Shown here: positions 7,448 to 13,576 of the stretch, in pieces | Numbering within the stretch: the stretch's first letter is position 1 | Layout of the letters: the number at the start of each line of letters is the position of its first letter | Origin: an uncultured Collinsella sp. | GTDB taxonomy: Bacteria > Actinomycetota > Coriobacteriia > Coriobacteriales > Coriobacteriaceae | Assembly (NCBI GenBank): GCA_902470925.1 | Contig: CABRIF010000065.1 | Span: 1-13,638 of the forward strand | DNA: 13,638 bases | Reading direction: 5' to 3' | Notes under the pieces: generated by a model | The model's input: only the letters and a program-made list of their open reading frames with translations | What the model was told of the DNA's origin: nothing | Databases searched by the model: none | Made by a program: the position numbers and the translations under genes

Positions 7448-7554
7448 ACCTGCTGAAACATCAGTTATTAACGTTTTCCACAATTTTGTTCGCTTCTTCA
7501 GGTGAGTTTTCCACATGTATATCGGGCTTACCGATGTCTTACATTTCAGCAGGT
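7448..7554. promoter_or_regulatory. Two DnaA-box-like sites enclosed by an 11-bp inverted repeat
   Basis: Two identical TTTTCCACA words (7474-7482 and 7507-7515) fit the DnaA-box consensus TTWTNCACA. They lie in the same orientation with starts 33 bp apart, about three helical turns. They are enclosed by perfect 11-bp inverted arms, acctgctgaaa (7448-7458) and tttcagcaggt (7544-7554), in AT-rich DNA. This could be DnaA control of dnaB or a replication-associated site. Confidence 0.5.
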
Positions 7555-7863
7555 CATACCCCATTTCTTCACAATACGCATCTATGAAGAATTAGAGTAT
7601 TCGCAGGTAGATGACACTGTTTCAACAAACAGGCAGGTCAGGTGCGCGAAGCAAAGCCTCAACAGAATGTAATGCCGCGCCGCCAAAAACCGCATACCCC
7701 TTCTCGGGAAGAACAGCTTTCGCGCAACCCCCTGTGGAATTCTCCTTGCAATTTCCCACAGGCCACACGCCGCCCGCCAACATGCCCGATGCGGAGCAAA
7801 GGGACAGCACGTCCACGCTGCATCGAGTAGCACGGACGACCTTTCACACGACCCCAGGACGCA

Positions 7864-7896
7864 GAAAAAGGCCCCGCGCATAGCACGCGGGGCCTT
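7864..7896 (-). terminator. Rho-independent terminator of the rpsF-ssb-rpsR-rplI operon
   Basis: On the minus strand, a perfect 11-bp stem AAGGCCCCGCG/CGCGGGGCCTT (arms 7886-7896 and 7868-7878) with a 7-base loop is followed by TTTT-C. It begins about 34 bases after the rplI stop. It is the best terminator in the window. Confidence 0.93.
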
Positions 7897-7930
7897 CGAT
7901 CACAGGCGATGTGATGACAAGCGCGAAACG

Positions 7931-8458
7931 CTACTCAGCGGCAGCCTCGGTCTCAGCAACCTCAGCCTCGGCCTCGACCTCAGCGGCCTCCTCAGCCTCG
8001 GTCTCCTCCTCGGCCTGAACGCCAACGAGCACAACCACGGTGGCCTGAATCTCGCGGTACAGCGAGATGGCGACCTCGTGGGCACCGGCAACCTTGATCG
8101 GCTTGCCGAGCTCGATGCGCTTGCGGTCGATCTCGACGTCGAGCTGAGCCTTGAGGGCATCGGCGATCATCGAGGACGTGACGGAGCCGAACAGGATGCC
8201 CTCGTCGCCAACCTTGGCGTCAACGGCAACCTTCTGGCCATCCAGCTTCGCCTTGAGCGCGTTCGCGTTCTCCAGGCGGACAGCCTCGCGCTTCGCGATG
8301 TTGTTGCGACGCTGCTCGAGCTGCTTGAGCTCGCCCTTGGTAGCCGCAACCGCGAGCTTCTGGGGGATCAGGTAGTTCTCGGCGAAGCCCTGGGCCACGT
8401 CGACAACGTCACCCTCGCCGCCCTTGCCCTTGACCTCATCAAGCAGAACAACTTTCAT
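7931..8458 (-). CDS. rplI: 50S ribosomal protein L9
   Basis: A large-subunit protein that binds 23S rRNA near the L1 stalk. The N-terminal domain starts MKVVLLDEVKGKGGEGDVV and includes the conserved FAENYLIP stretch near residue 28. A helical connector and a C-terminal domain with LFGSVTSSMIADAL follow. The product is 175 residues, longer than the usual 150 or so, because of a C-terminal tail of about 27 residues made almost only of Glu, Ala, Val and Thr. The frame is open to 8584, but the ATG at 8458 is fixed by homology and by GGGAGGT just upstream. That SD overlaps the rpsR stop, and the gap to rpsR is 11 bases, so translation is probably coupled. It is the last gene of the operon. Confidence 0.97.
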   Translation of the reverse strand: MKVVLLDEVKGKGGEGDVVDVAQGFAENYLIPQKLAVAATKGELKQLEQRRNNIAKREAVRLENANALKAKLDGQKVAVDAKVGDEGILFGSVTSSMIADALKAQLDVEIDRKRIELGKPIKVAGAHEVAISLYREIQATVVVLVGVQAEEETEAEEAAEVEAEAEVAETEAAAE

Positions 8459-8469
8459 GGGTGACCTCC

Positions 8470-8736
8470 CTACTTCTTCTCGCGAGGACCGCGGGTGGAA
8501 ACCACGGGCACGGCGTACGGCAGAAGTGCCATCTCGCGGGCGCGCTTGATGGCGTTCGCGATGTCGTGCTGATGCTGCGTGCAAGCGCCAGTGACGCGGC
8601 GCGGCTTGATCTTGCCGCGATCGGTCATGTACTTACGGAGAAGCTGAGTATCCTTGTAGTCGATGTACTCGACGTTCTCCTTGCAGAACTGGCAGTACTT
8701 ACGACGCGGCTGACGTGCAGAATAATCATTAGCCAT
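8470..8736 (-). CDS. rpsR: 30S ribosomal protein S18
   Basis: A small-subunit protein that pairs with S6 on the platform. The 88 residues are normal length. The core (YCQFCKENVEYIDYKD, then LLRKYMTDRGKIKPRR) is canonical. It keeps a CxxC at Cys15/Cys18 plus Cys52, so it resembles the cysteine-containing, zinc-type form rather than the Cys-free paralog induced under zinc limitation in some actinobacteria. The ATG at 8736 has AAAGGT at a slightly long spacing. It lies 65 bases downstream of ssb and is followed closely by rplI. Confidence 0.97.
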   Translation of the reverse strand: MANDYSARQPRRKYCQFCKENVEYIDYKDTQLLRKYMTDRGKIKPRRVTGACTQHQHDIANAIKRAREMALLPYAVPVVSTRGPREKK

Positions 8737-8801
8737 GTCTCAAATACCTTTCGTTCGGCGGTTCGGAACACAAGGTTACCCAACCGCCCCTGTTGAATCC
8801 C

Positions 8802-9278
8802 TTAGAACGGGATGTCCTCATCGTAGACGTCGACCGCCGGGGGTACCGGAGCGGGCGCCGGCGCGGCGGCGGGCTGTGCCTGCGCCGGAGCGTAGCCGCC
8901 CTGCTGGGCCCCGTAGGGCTCCTGCCCGTAGGACTGGCCGTCGCCCTGCTGCCCGCGGCTCATGAACTCGATCTCGTCCACGATAACCTCGAGCTTGCTG
9001 CGGCGCTGGCCGTCGCGCTCCCAGGAGCTGTAGCGCAGCTTGCCCTCGATCGCGACCTTGGACCCCTTGGAGAGGTAGCGGGACACCGCCGCGGCGCGGG
9101 TGCCGAACATCGTGCAGTCCACGAAGTTCGGGTAGTCCTCCCACTCCCCGCTCTGGGGGTTGCGGCGGCGATCGTTGACCGCGACGCCGAAGGACAGCAC
9201 CTGGGTGCCGCCCGCGGTGGCGCGCATCTCGGGATCGCGGGTGAGGTTACCTGAGATATTGACTCGGTTGATGCTCAT
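8802..9278 (-). CDS. ssb: Single-stranded DNA-binding protein
   Basis: Coats single-stranded DNA during replication, recombination and repair. The 158 residues comprise an N-terminal OB fold (residues 1 to about 108; MSINRVNISGNLTRDPEMR is typical). A Gln/Gly/Ala/Pro-rich linker follows, then the conserved acidic tip DEDIPF that docks partner proteins. The ATG at 9278 has only a weak, distant SD (AGAGG about 12 bases upstream), so translation may depend partly on rpsF upstream (55-base gap). Its place between rpsF and rpsR is the widespread arrangement. Confidence 0.97.
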   Translation of the reverse strand: MSINRVNISGNLTRDPEMRATAGGTQVLSFGVAVNDRRRNPQSGEWEDYPNFVDCTMFGTRAAAVSRYLSKGSKVAIEGKLRYSSWERDGQRRSKLEVIVDEIEFMSRGQQGDGQSYGQEPYGAQQGGYAPAQAQPAAAPAPAPVPPAVDVYDEDIPF

Positions 9279-9333
9279 ACGTGTTCACTACCTCTCATAT
9301 GCAGCGTGTGTCGCCGCCTTCAATCCAGATTCC

Positions 9334-9627
9334 TTACTCCATGTCGTCACGACGGACGATGCGGTGGCGAATCACAGCGTCGGTGATGCGCAGCACGCGA
9401 TCGAGCTCGGCGATCGAAGCGGGGTCTGCATGGAAGTTGATGAGGGTGTAGTCACCTTCGGTGAGCTTGTCGATAGCGTACGCGAGCTTGCGCTTGCCCC
9501 ACTCATCGACGTTGTCGACCTTGCCATTGCCCTCGGCGATCGTGGTATCGATGCGCTTCATCACCGCAAGACGGGTCTCGGGATCGAGGCTGGGGTCAAC
9601 AAAGAACAGCAGTTCATAGGCCTTCAT
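9334..9627 (-). CDS. rpsF: 30S ribosomal protein S6
   Basis: A small-subunit platform protein that forms a complex with S18. The 97 residues have the canonical beginning MKAYELLFFVDPSLD and the central KRKLAYAIDKLTEGDYTLINF stretch. The ATG at 9627 is preceded by an excellent AGGAGGTGA (9632-9640); an in-frame ATG at 9648 lacks support. It is the first gene of the operon, behind a candidate promoter (9697-9725) and a leader hairpin (9652-9680). Confidence 0.98.
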   Translation of the reverse strand: MKAYELLFFVDPSLDPETRLAVMKRIDTTIAEGNGKVDNVDEWGKRKLAYAIDKLTEGDYTLINFHADPASIAELDRVLRITDAVIRHRIVRRDDME

Positions 9628-9651
9628 TTGGTCACCTCCTCTGGACAAACG

Positions 9652-9680
9652 GCTCCGGGTCGTGAAGGTGCGCCCGAAGC
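9652..9680 (-). promoter_or_regulatory. rpsF leader hairpin, possible S6:S18 autoregulatory site
   Basis: In the minus-strand leader, GCTTCGGG (9673-9680) pairs with CCCGGAGC (9652-9659), 8 bp with one G-U pair and a 13-base loop. It lies about 12 bases upstream of the SD. rpsF leaders in many bacteria carry an S6:S18-binding hairpin featuring a CCG trinucleotide, and CCG is present here. The match is by position and general look only. Confidence 0.4.
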
Positions 9681-9696
9681 AGGAAAAGACCTGTTA

Positions 9697-9725
9697 ACTA
9701 TAGACGAGTCAACAGCGTTTGTCCG
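9697..9725 (-). promoter_or_regulatory. Candidate rpsF operon promoter
   Basis: The minus strand shows -35 CGGACA (9720-9725), a 17-bp spacer and -10 TATAGT (9697-9702), about 70 bases before the rpsF start. The -10 is good (5 of 6) and the -35 moderate (4 of 6). A TTGACT word inside the spacer has no -10 at the right distance. Confidence 0.5.
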
Positions 9726-9869
9726 GTTGCGCCCACATCACCCATGAGCTCCACACATCCCGCTCGGACCAAAGCCCTGAATAATAGCTTGATCTCCTCG
9801 GGTGCGATTCGCCGACATCATCATGGCAGGAGCTTCTTGCCCATATTCCCACCTGCATCCCTATAAACC

Positions 9870-10001
9870 TTACCCGCAGGCGGCCCCGGACTTGCAGCAA
9901 TCCCGTTCAGGCAGGTAGCCGGCGCGCACGGCATCCATAGCAAAGCGCCCCACCTGCATGCTCTCCATCGAACATACGCAGATGAGGCGCTTTGCCTTCA
10001 T
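9870..10001 (-). CDS. Possible 43-residue Cys-rich small protein
   Basis: An ATG at 10001 opens a 43-codon frame ending TAA at 9870. It begins MKAKRLICVC and ends DCCKSGAACG. Five of 43 residues are Cys (positions 8, 10, 35, 36, 42). Third codon positions are about 79% G+C by hand count, as expected for a real gene here. AAGG lies five bases before the ATG. It starts 69 bases after the DUF4013-like gene on the same strand. I do not recognise a family, and it has no clear signal peptide. It could be a chance frame: a 17-bp RNA stem occupies its first half. The Cys pattern would fit a metal-binding or disulfide peptide, but that is speculation. Confidence 0.3.
   Translation of the reverse strand: MKAKRLICVCSMESMQVGRFAMDAVRAGYLPERDCCKSGAACG
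9941..9994 (-). other. 17-bp RNA stem downstream of the DUF4013-like gene
   Basis: Arms 9941-9957 and 9978-9994 pair over 17 bases with a 20-base loop. In minus-strand RNA the two imperfect positions are G-U pairs. In plus-strand RNA they would be A-C mismatches, so the structure favours the minus direction, which is that of the upstream gene. No U-tract follows, so it may be an mRNA-end stabiliser or processing site rather than a terminator. Confidence 0.5.
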
Positions 10002-10070
10002 GCGACCTTCATATCGTGCCTGCCCAAACCGCGCCATCCCCAACCTGGTAACAGGCGAACGGGCACGTCC

Positions 10071-11486
10071 CTACATCCTCTGGACCGGACCATCCTCGGC
10101 AGAAGCATCGTCCGCGCCATCGGAGGCGAGGACAGCAAAGGCATCGTCTGCCTCCTGCACCACGGGGCCCTCTTCCTCCTCAGTGGTAATGGGGCCCAGC
10201 GCAATCGGCTCACGGGGCCGCTCCGGAACGCGGGCAGGCTCACCTGCGGCCTCATCGCCAGGCTCATCGCCGTCCGCAGCGCCATCTCCCGTCACGTCCC
10301 CAGCGGATGCCGACATCACACCGGTCTCGGCCGCCGATGAAGCTGCCGCAGAAGCCGAAGCCTCATCAGCCCCCACGCCATCACCGGCAACATCCTTCGG
10401 AGCCGTCGCGGCGCCCGTGCCAGCGCCACCGGCACTCGCCGCATCCGCAACGTCCCCCGAAGCAGCCGCGCGCACGCCATCCCCCGCCGCACCGGGAGCC
10501 GAGCCCGCAGCAGCGCCGGCATCAGCCGCCGGGCTTACGGGCGACACCGGAGCCGAATCCCGCGGCGGCCACTCAGCAGCCGTAGCAGCACGCGCACCCT
10601 GGGCATGAATCGGCACGCCGTCCGGCAGCGGGGCGCTCGAAACGCCCCAGCGATTCACATCAAACCGGTTAAACCACTGGCCCACCGCGTTGATGCTCAC
10701 CAGGCTCATCGCCGTGGAAAGGACGCTGCCAGCGAAACCCGCTGCCACCACGAGCACCACCAGTATCAGCAACGGCGCCGCGCCAAACGAAAGCAGCTGG
10801 TTCACCGCCTGGGCGGCGTCGTAGTAATAAGCTCCGTGCACGCCGAGCACCGACACCGCACCCAGCACACCGCCGAACGTGGCGATTGCCGCAACGATGG
10901 CAACCAGGCTCCGATACACCCATTGGCACACCGCGCCCACCAGCGCAACGCCAACCACCCGCGCGAATCCACCGAAGTCGCGCGCGATCATCTGGCACAG
11001 GCGATCCAGGCGCCACCCGGCAGCAAAACTGTCATACAGGGTGGCACGCAGCGCCGCGGCCATGATGAAAGTGTTCAGCACCACGCCAACCAGTCCGGCA
11101 ACCAGAGAGAAGGACGCGATGTGGTGGCTGCCGTACTCGAATAGCTCGCCCAGCACGCCCATCACCAGGCCCATGTCGAACCACGCGACGTGAGGAAATA
11201 GCAGGCCGAGCACCGAGTACGCCACAAAGCCCATGCTCAAGCACACCAAAAACGCCTTGCCGCCGGTGGTGAACAACTTGCCGTAGTCAACCCCGCGCTG
11301 CTTGGGCGCCGCGTCCACGCCCCATGCGGTCAGCCGCGCCCATTCAAGGGCGTAACCCAGCAGCACGATCTGCCCCAGAATGGGGATCCACCCAACCAGC
11401 GTCAACACCAGCACCGGTTTGATCCAGCCCTTGTCGCGCGTCATCATCTTCCACGACGACATGAACCCCAGGTCCTGCGATAGCAT
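10071..11486 (-). CDS. DUF4013-like membrane protein with long acidic tail
   Basis: A 471-residue membrane protein resembling the DUF4013 family, whose function is unknown. Residues 1 to about 290 contain roughly six or seven hydrophobic segments (about 24-48, 77-97, 104-122, 127-150, 172-205, 207-222 and 232-262). The N-terminal GWIKPVLVLTLVGWIPILGQIVLLGYALEWAR block is typical of the family. The last 180 or so residues are a low-complexity, probably disordered Ala/Gly/Asp/Glu/Ser/Pro tail, ending with an acidic TEEEEG cluster. The ATG at 11486 has GGGAG about five bases upstream. It lies 21 bases after the preceding gene, so the two likely form an operon. The tail is unusual for the family in length and could be a cytoplasmic interaction region. 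Confidence 0.75.
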   Translation of the reverse strand: MLSQDLGFMSSWKMMTRDKGWIKPVLVLTLVGWIPILGQIVLLGYALEWARLTAWGVDAAPKQRGVDYGKLFTTGGKAFLVCLSMGFVAYSVLGLLFPHVAWFDMGLVMGVLGELFEYGSHHIASFSLVAGLVGVVLNTFIMAAALRATLYDSFAAGWRLDRLCQMIARDFGGFARVVGVALVGAVCQWVYRSLVAIVAAIATFGGVLGAVSVLGVHGAYYYDAAQAVNQLLSFGAAPLLILVVLVVAAGFAGSVLSTAMSLVSINAVGQWFNRFDVNRWGVSSAPLPDGVPIHAQGARAATAAEWPPRDSAPVSPVSPAADAGAAAGSAPGAAGDGVRAAASGDVADAASAGGAGTGAATAPKDVAGDGVGADEASASAAASSAAETGVMSASAGDVTGDGAADGDEPGDEAAGEPARVPERPREPIALGPITTEEEEGPVVQEADDAFAVLASDGADDASAEDGPVQRM

Positions 11487-11507
11487 CCAGCTCCCTGCCT
11501 TCCGTCC

Positions 11508-12122
11508 TTATCCCGCCTGCCGTCCATCTGCGCGATCGACATCGCGCGCAGGGGCGGCAGCCTCATCTGCACCGCAGCCCACAGGGGCTACGGCATCCTC
11601 GACCTCCACTTCGGGTCCGGCAGCCGCCTCAGTTGCCGCGCGCTCATGGCGCTCAACCAGCGCAGCCAGGCCCGGCGAGAGCGGCCGCGTCTCACGTGGA
11701 TACAGCTGGCCTGTTGTTCCGGCAGATAGATATGACGAGCTGAAATCAATCCCGTCAACCGTCCGCACATAAGGCATCGCCAGCAGGTACGCCAACGCAT
11801 CGCCGCGCTTCGCCGCCTCGCAGAGCACCGCGTCGCTTCTCCCGGCGTCCGTTTCCACGAATCCGTCGTAAGCGAGCACGTACGACTCAGGAACCTCGCG
11901 CTCAAGAACATCGGTCACCGATTCGTGCACCTCGTCCGCCGTCTCGCCATCATGTTCAACGGCCCGTAGGCCATCCGCACAGCACAGCACGGTAAACGGC
12001 ACGAATCCGCCCTCGGAACGGACGCGCGCCCGAGCTTGGTCGAATGCGTGGTCTATCGCCTGGCGCATCGGCTCGGTCAGCTCGAGCTCGGCGGTCGCGC
12101 CGAACCCTGGGTTCTCAACCAT
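11508..12122 (-). CDS. Hypothetical acidic protein
   Basis: A 204-residue protein that I cannot assign to a family. It has no signal peptide or membrane segment and is probably cytoplasmic. Residues about 1-145 look folded, with an amphipathic helix near 16-36 and short hydrophobic strands (FVPFTVLCCADGL, SYVLAYDGFVE, ALAYLLAMPYV). The last 45 or so residues are an Ala/Glu/Asp-rich tail. The frame is open to 12188, but the ATG at 12122 is chosen because AAAGGGGG (12127-12134) lies four bases upstream. The -10-like words TATAAC (12138-12143) and TACACT (12147-12152) would lie within any longer version. It is followed after 21 bases by the DUF4013-like gene and may act with it. Confidence 0.7.
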   Translation of the reverse strand: MVENPGFGATAELELTEPMRQAIDHAFDQARARVRSEGGFVPFTVLCCADGLRAVEHDGETADEVHESVTDVLEREVPESYVLAYDGFVETDAGRSDAVLCEAAKRGDALAYLLAMPYVRTVDGIDFSSSYLSAGTTGQLYPRETRPLSPGLAALVERHERAATEAAAGPEVEVEDAVAPVGCGADEAAAPARDVDRADGRQAG

Positions 12123-12258
12123 GGGACCCCCTTTATCGTTATAGGCAGTGTAGCCCCCAATGGATTCCGTCATACCCATCCCGCGCACAGCTTAAGCGAA
12201 TCGCAAGCGATCGCTAAGCAGCGCTTTCGAATTGAGGGGGCGAGGGGCCGCATTGTAG
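12123..12258. other. Leader of the hypothetical-DUF4013 operon
   Basis: Contains two weak -10-like words (12138-12143 and 12147-12152, minus strand) without good -35 partners. It also holds an imperfect inverted repeat at 12191-12218 (cttaagcga against tcgctaag, with two single-base bulges). No gene is seen. The right end (about 12231-12258) may be a decayed further copy of the adjacent 26-bp repeat. Confidence 0.4.
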
Positions 12259-12466
12259 CTCCATGGGGCAAGGGGTTTCGCGGCCCGCGTAGAACAAGAG
12301 CTATCGCGAACCGCTCGGGGCAAGAGGCGTCCTGAGCCGCGCGGGGCGTGGGGCATCGTGATCCACACGGGACAAAGGGTACTGCCAGCCGCTCGGGGCA
12401 AGAGCCATCGCGAGCCGCTCGGGCCAGGGAACATCCTGAACAACATAGGACAAGGGGCATCGCAGC
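12259..12466. repeat. Degenerate 26-bp tandem repeat, eight units
   Basis: Eight contiguous units of exactly 26 bp start at 12259, 12285, 12311, 12337, 12363, 12389, 12415 and 12441. The best-conserved core reads ccgctcggggcaag, followed by a catcg/cctg-like half ending ga(g/a). Units at 12311, 12389 and 12415 share the first nine bases. Because 26 is not a multiple of three, open frames across it give 26-residue repeats, which I regard as non-coding. It lies between the TRIC gene and the hypothetical-DUF4013 operon. Confidence 0.9.
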
Positions 12467-12554
12467 GCGGCCGGCGCGCGAACCCGACGGCGGCGGCGTT
12501 GACACGCTGCGGCGCCGCTGCCCGAGACGCTTCATCTGCGAACGCATCGCTCTC

Positions 12555-12616
12555 GCAAACGAAACGACCCCGTCCCCAAACTGCACCGCAAACGAAACGA
12601 CCCCGTCCCCAAATTG
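12555..12616. repeat. Direct repeat, two copies, 33-bp period
   Basis: A 26-base stretch is identical at 12555-12580 and 12588-12613 (core aacgaaacgaccccgtcccc), extending to 29 bases with one difference. The copies are offset by 33 bp. The pair lies immediately 3' of the TRIC gene. It has no strong stem-plus-U-tract, so it is not obviously a terminator. Confidence 0.95.
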
Positions 12617-12623
12617 AAAGCTG

Positions 12624-13430
12624 TTAGCTGTTGTGGGGGTGGCGGTGGCGGGTTCGCTTTCCCGCCGGACGTGAAGCTGAGACGGTCCGCATGCTTTTCA
12701 CCGTTCGCATGCCCACGCGCTTGATCGGCCGCGCGATGCGCGCCACCTGGCTCAAGTTCACCTCGGTGGGGCTCATGATGTTGAAGCGCAGCGACACCCA
12801 GCGGATCGCCATGGTCAGCGCCACGCTCACCGCCGCGGCGGCGATGTTCCACACCCCAACGGTTTCCACAAGCAGCACGTAGACCGCACATCCGGCGATG
12901 GCAGCGATGGCATACAGGTTGCTGCGCCTGAAGATGTAGGGCACCTGCGCCAGGCAGATGTCGCGCAGCATGCCGCCGCCCACGGCCGTGAAGAACCCCA
13001 TCATGATGCAGGCAACCGGGCTGTAGCCGTAGACCATCGTCTTGTCGGCGCCCATGACGGCGAACAGGCCCACCGAGAAGATGTCGAGCACTGCCACCAG
13101 GCGGTCGGGCTTTTCCACCATGCGCGGGAAGGTGAAGGTCGCTGCCGCCGTGACGATCGAAACGGGCAGCGCCAGGGGCTGCTGCAAGATATAGACGTTG
13201 TGCTCCTGCAGGATGATGTCGCGCAGCAGACCGCCGCCGAGCGCACACAGCACGGCCAGGCAGATGGCCCCGATCAGATCGAGCTTGTGCTGACGGGCCG
13301 TAAGCACACCCGAGGCGGATGCCACCACCACGGCAATCATCTCGAACGCGATGGGAATGGCAACCTGGCGGCTCGCCACCGTGGATGATGCAGCCACTGC
13401 AGCCATCGCTGTCAACACAACCGGATGCAT
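12624..13430 (-). CDS. TRIC/UPF0126 family membrane protein
   Basis: A 268-residue protein of the UPF0126 (PF03458) family, which includes prokaryotic TRIC cation channels and predicted glycine transporters. It has two homologous halves of three membrane segments each plus a seventh. The diagnostic GGGxLRD appears twice, at residues 65-71 (GGGLLRD) and 151-157 (GGGMLRD). Segments lie at about 24-43, 49-70, 84-101, 112-128, 134-157, 171-189 and 192-210. The last 45 residues are a basic tail (RPIKRVGMRTVKSMR, then Arg/His-rich), probably cytoplasmic and longer than usual. The frame is open to 13631, but the ATG at 13430 matches the family start, with GGGGGAG just upstream at short spacing. The transported ion is not determined by the sequence. 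Confidence 0.88.
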   Translation of the reverse strand: MHPVVLTAMAAVAASSTVASRQVAIPIAFEMIAVVVASASGVLTARQHKLDLIGAICLAVLCALGGGLLRDIILQEHNVYILQQPLALPVSIVTAAATFTFPRMVEKPDRLVAVLDIFSVGLFAVMGADKTMVYGYSPVACIMMGFFTAVGGGMLRDICLAQVPYIFRRSNLYAIAAIAGCAVYVLLVETVGVWNIAAAAVSVALTMAIRWVSLRFNIMSPTEVNLSQVARIARPIKRVGMRTVKSMRTVSASRPAGKRTRHRHPHNS

Positions 13431-13576
13431 CGCTCCCCCGTTCCTTGCGCCGGGGACGCCTGACCCGACACCGTTCATCTTAGCGAACTCGGAGGGCGCA
13501 GGCATCGCAAAGTCCCGCGAACCGCCATCGGCACCATGGCCGCATGATCGCGCCGGCGACCGCGCTGTGCCCGCGG

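Larger units (their letters stand above)
7217..7930. other. AT-rich intergenic region between rplI and dnaB
   Basis: No convincing gene is found here. From dnaB outward it holds the dnaB leader with a -10-like TAATAT near 7280, an 8-bp inverted repeat with a TTGACA word, a segment with two DnaA-box-like sites inside an inverted repeat, about 250 bases in which I see nothing definite, and the rplI terminator. A hand count over 7461-7600 gives 53 of 140 G+C (38%), far below the window. Candidate weak DnaA-like words also occur at 7411-7419 (ATCCACA core) and 7752-7760 (TTTCCCACA). Confidence 0.7.

Noticed and set aside
7376..7564. 62-codon minus-strand frame across the DnaA-box-like sites
   Set aside because: AT-rich, poor SD, no family resemblance, and it coincides with regulatory-looking sequence.
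7582..7881. 99-codon Cys-rich minus-strand frame between rplI and dnaB
   Set aside because: It overlaps the rplI terminator, has no SD, and is composed unlike real genes here.
7217..7930. Definite chromosomal origin oriC
   Set aside because: Only two good DnaA boxes, no dnaA/dnaN nearby and no change of gene strand. Kept only as a possibility.
12170..12586. 138-codon minus-strand frame with 26-residue internal repeats
   Set aside because: The protein repeat is explained by the 26-bp DNA tandem repeat read through three frames; no SD or homology.
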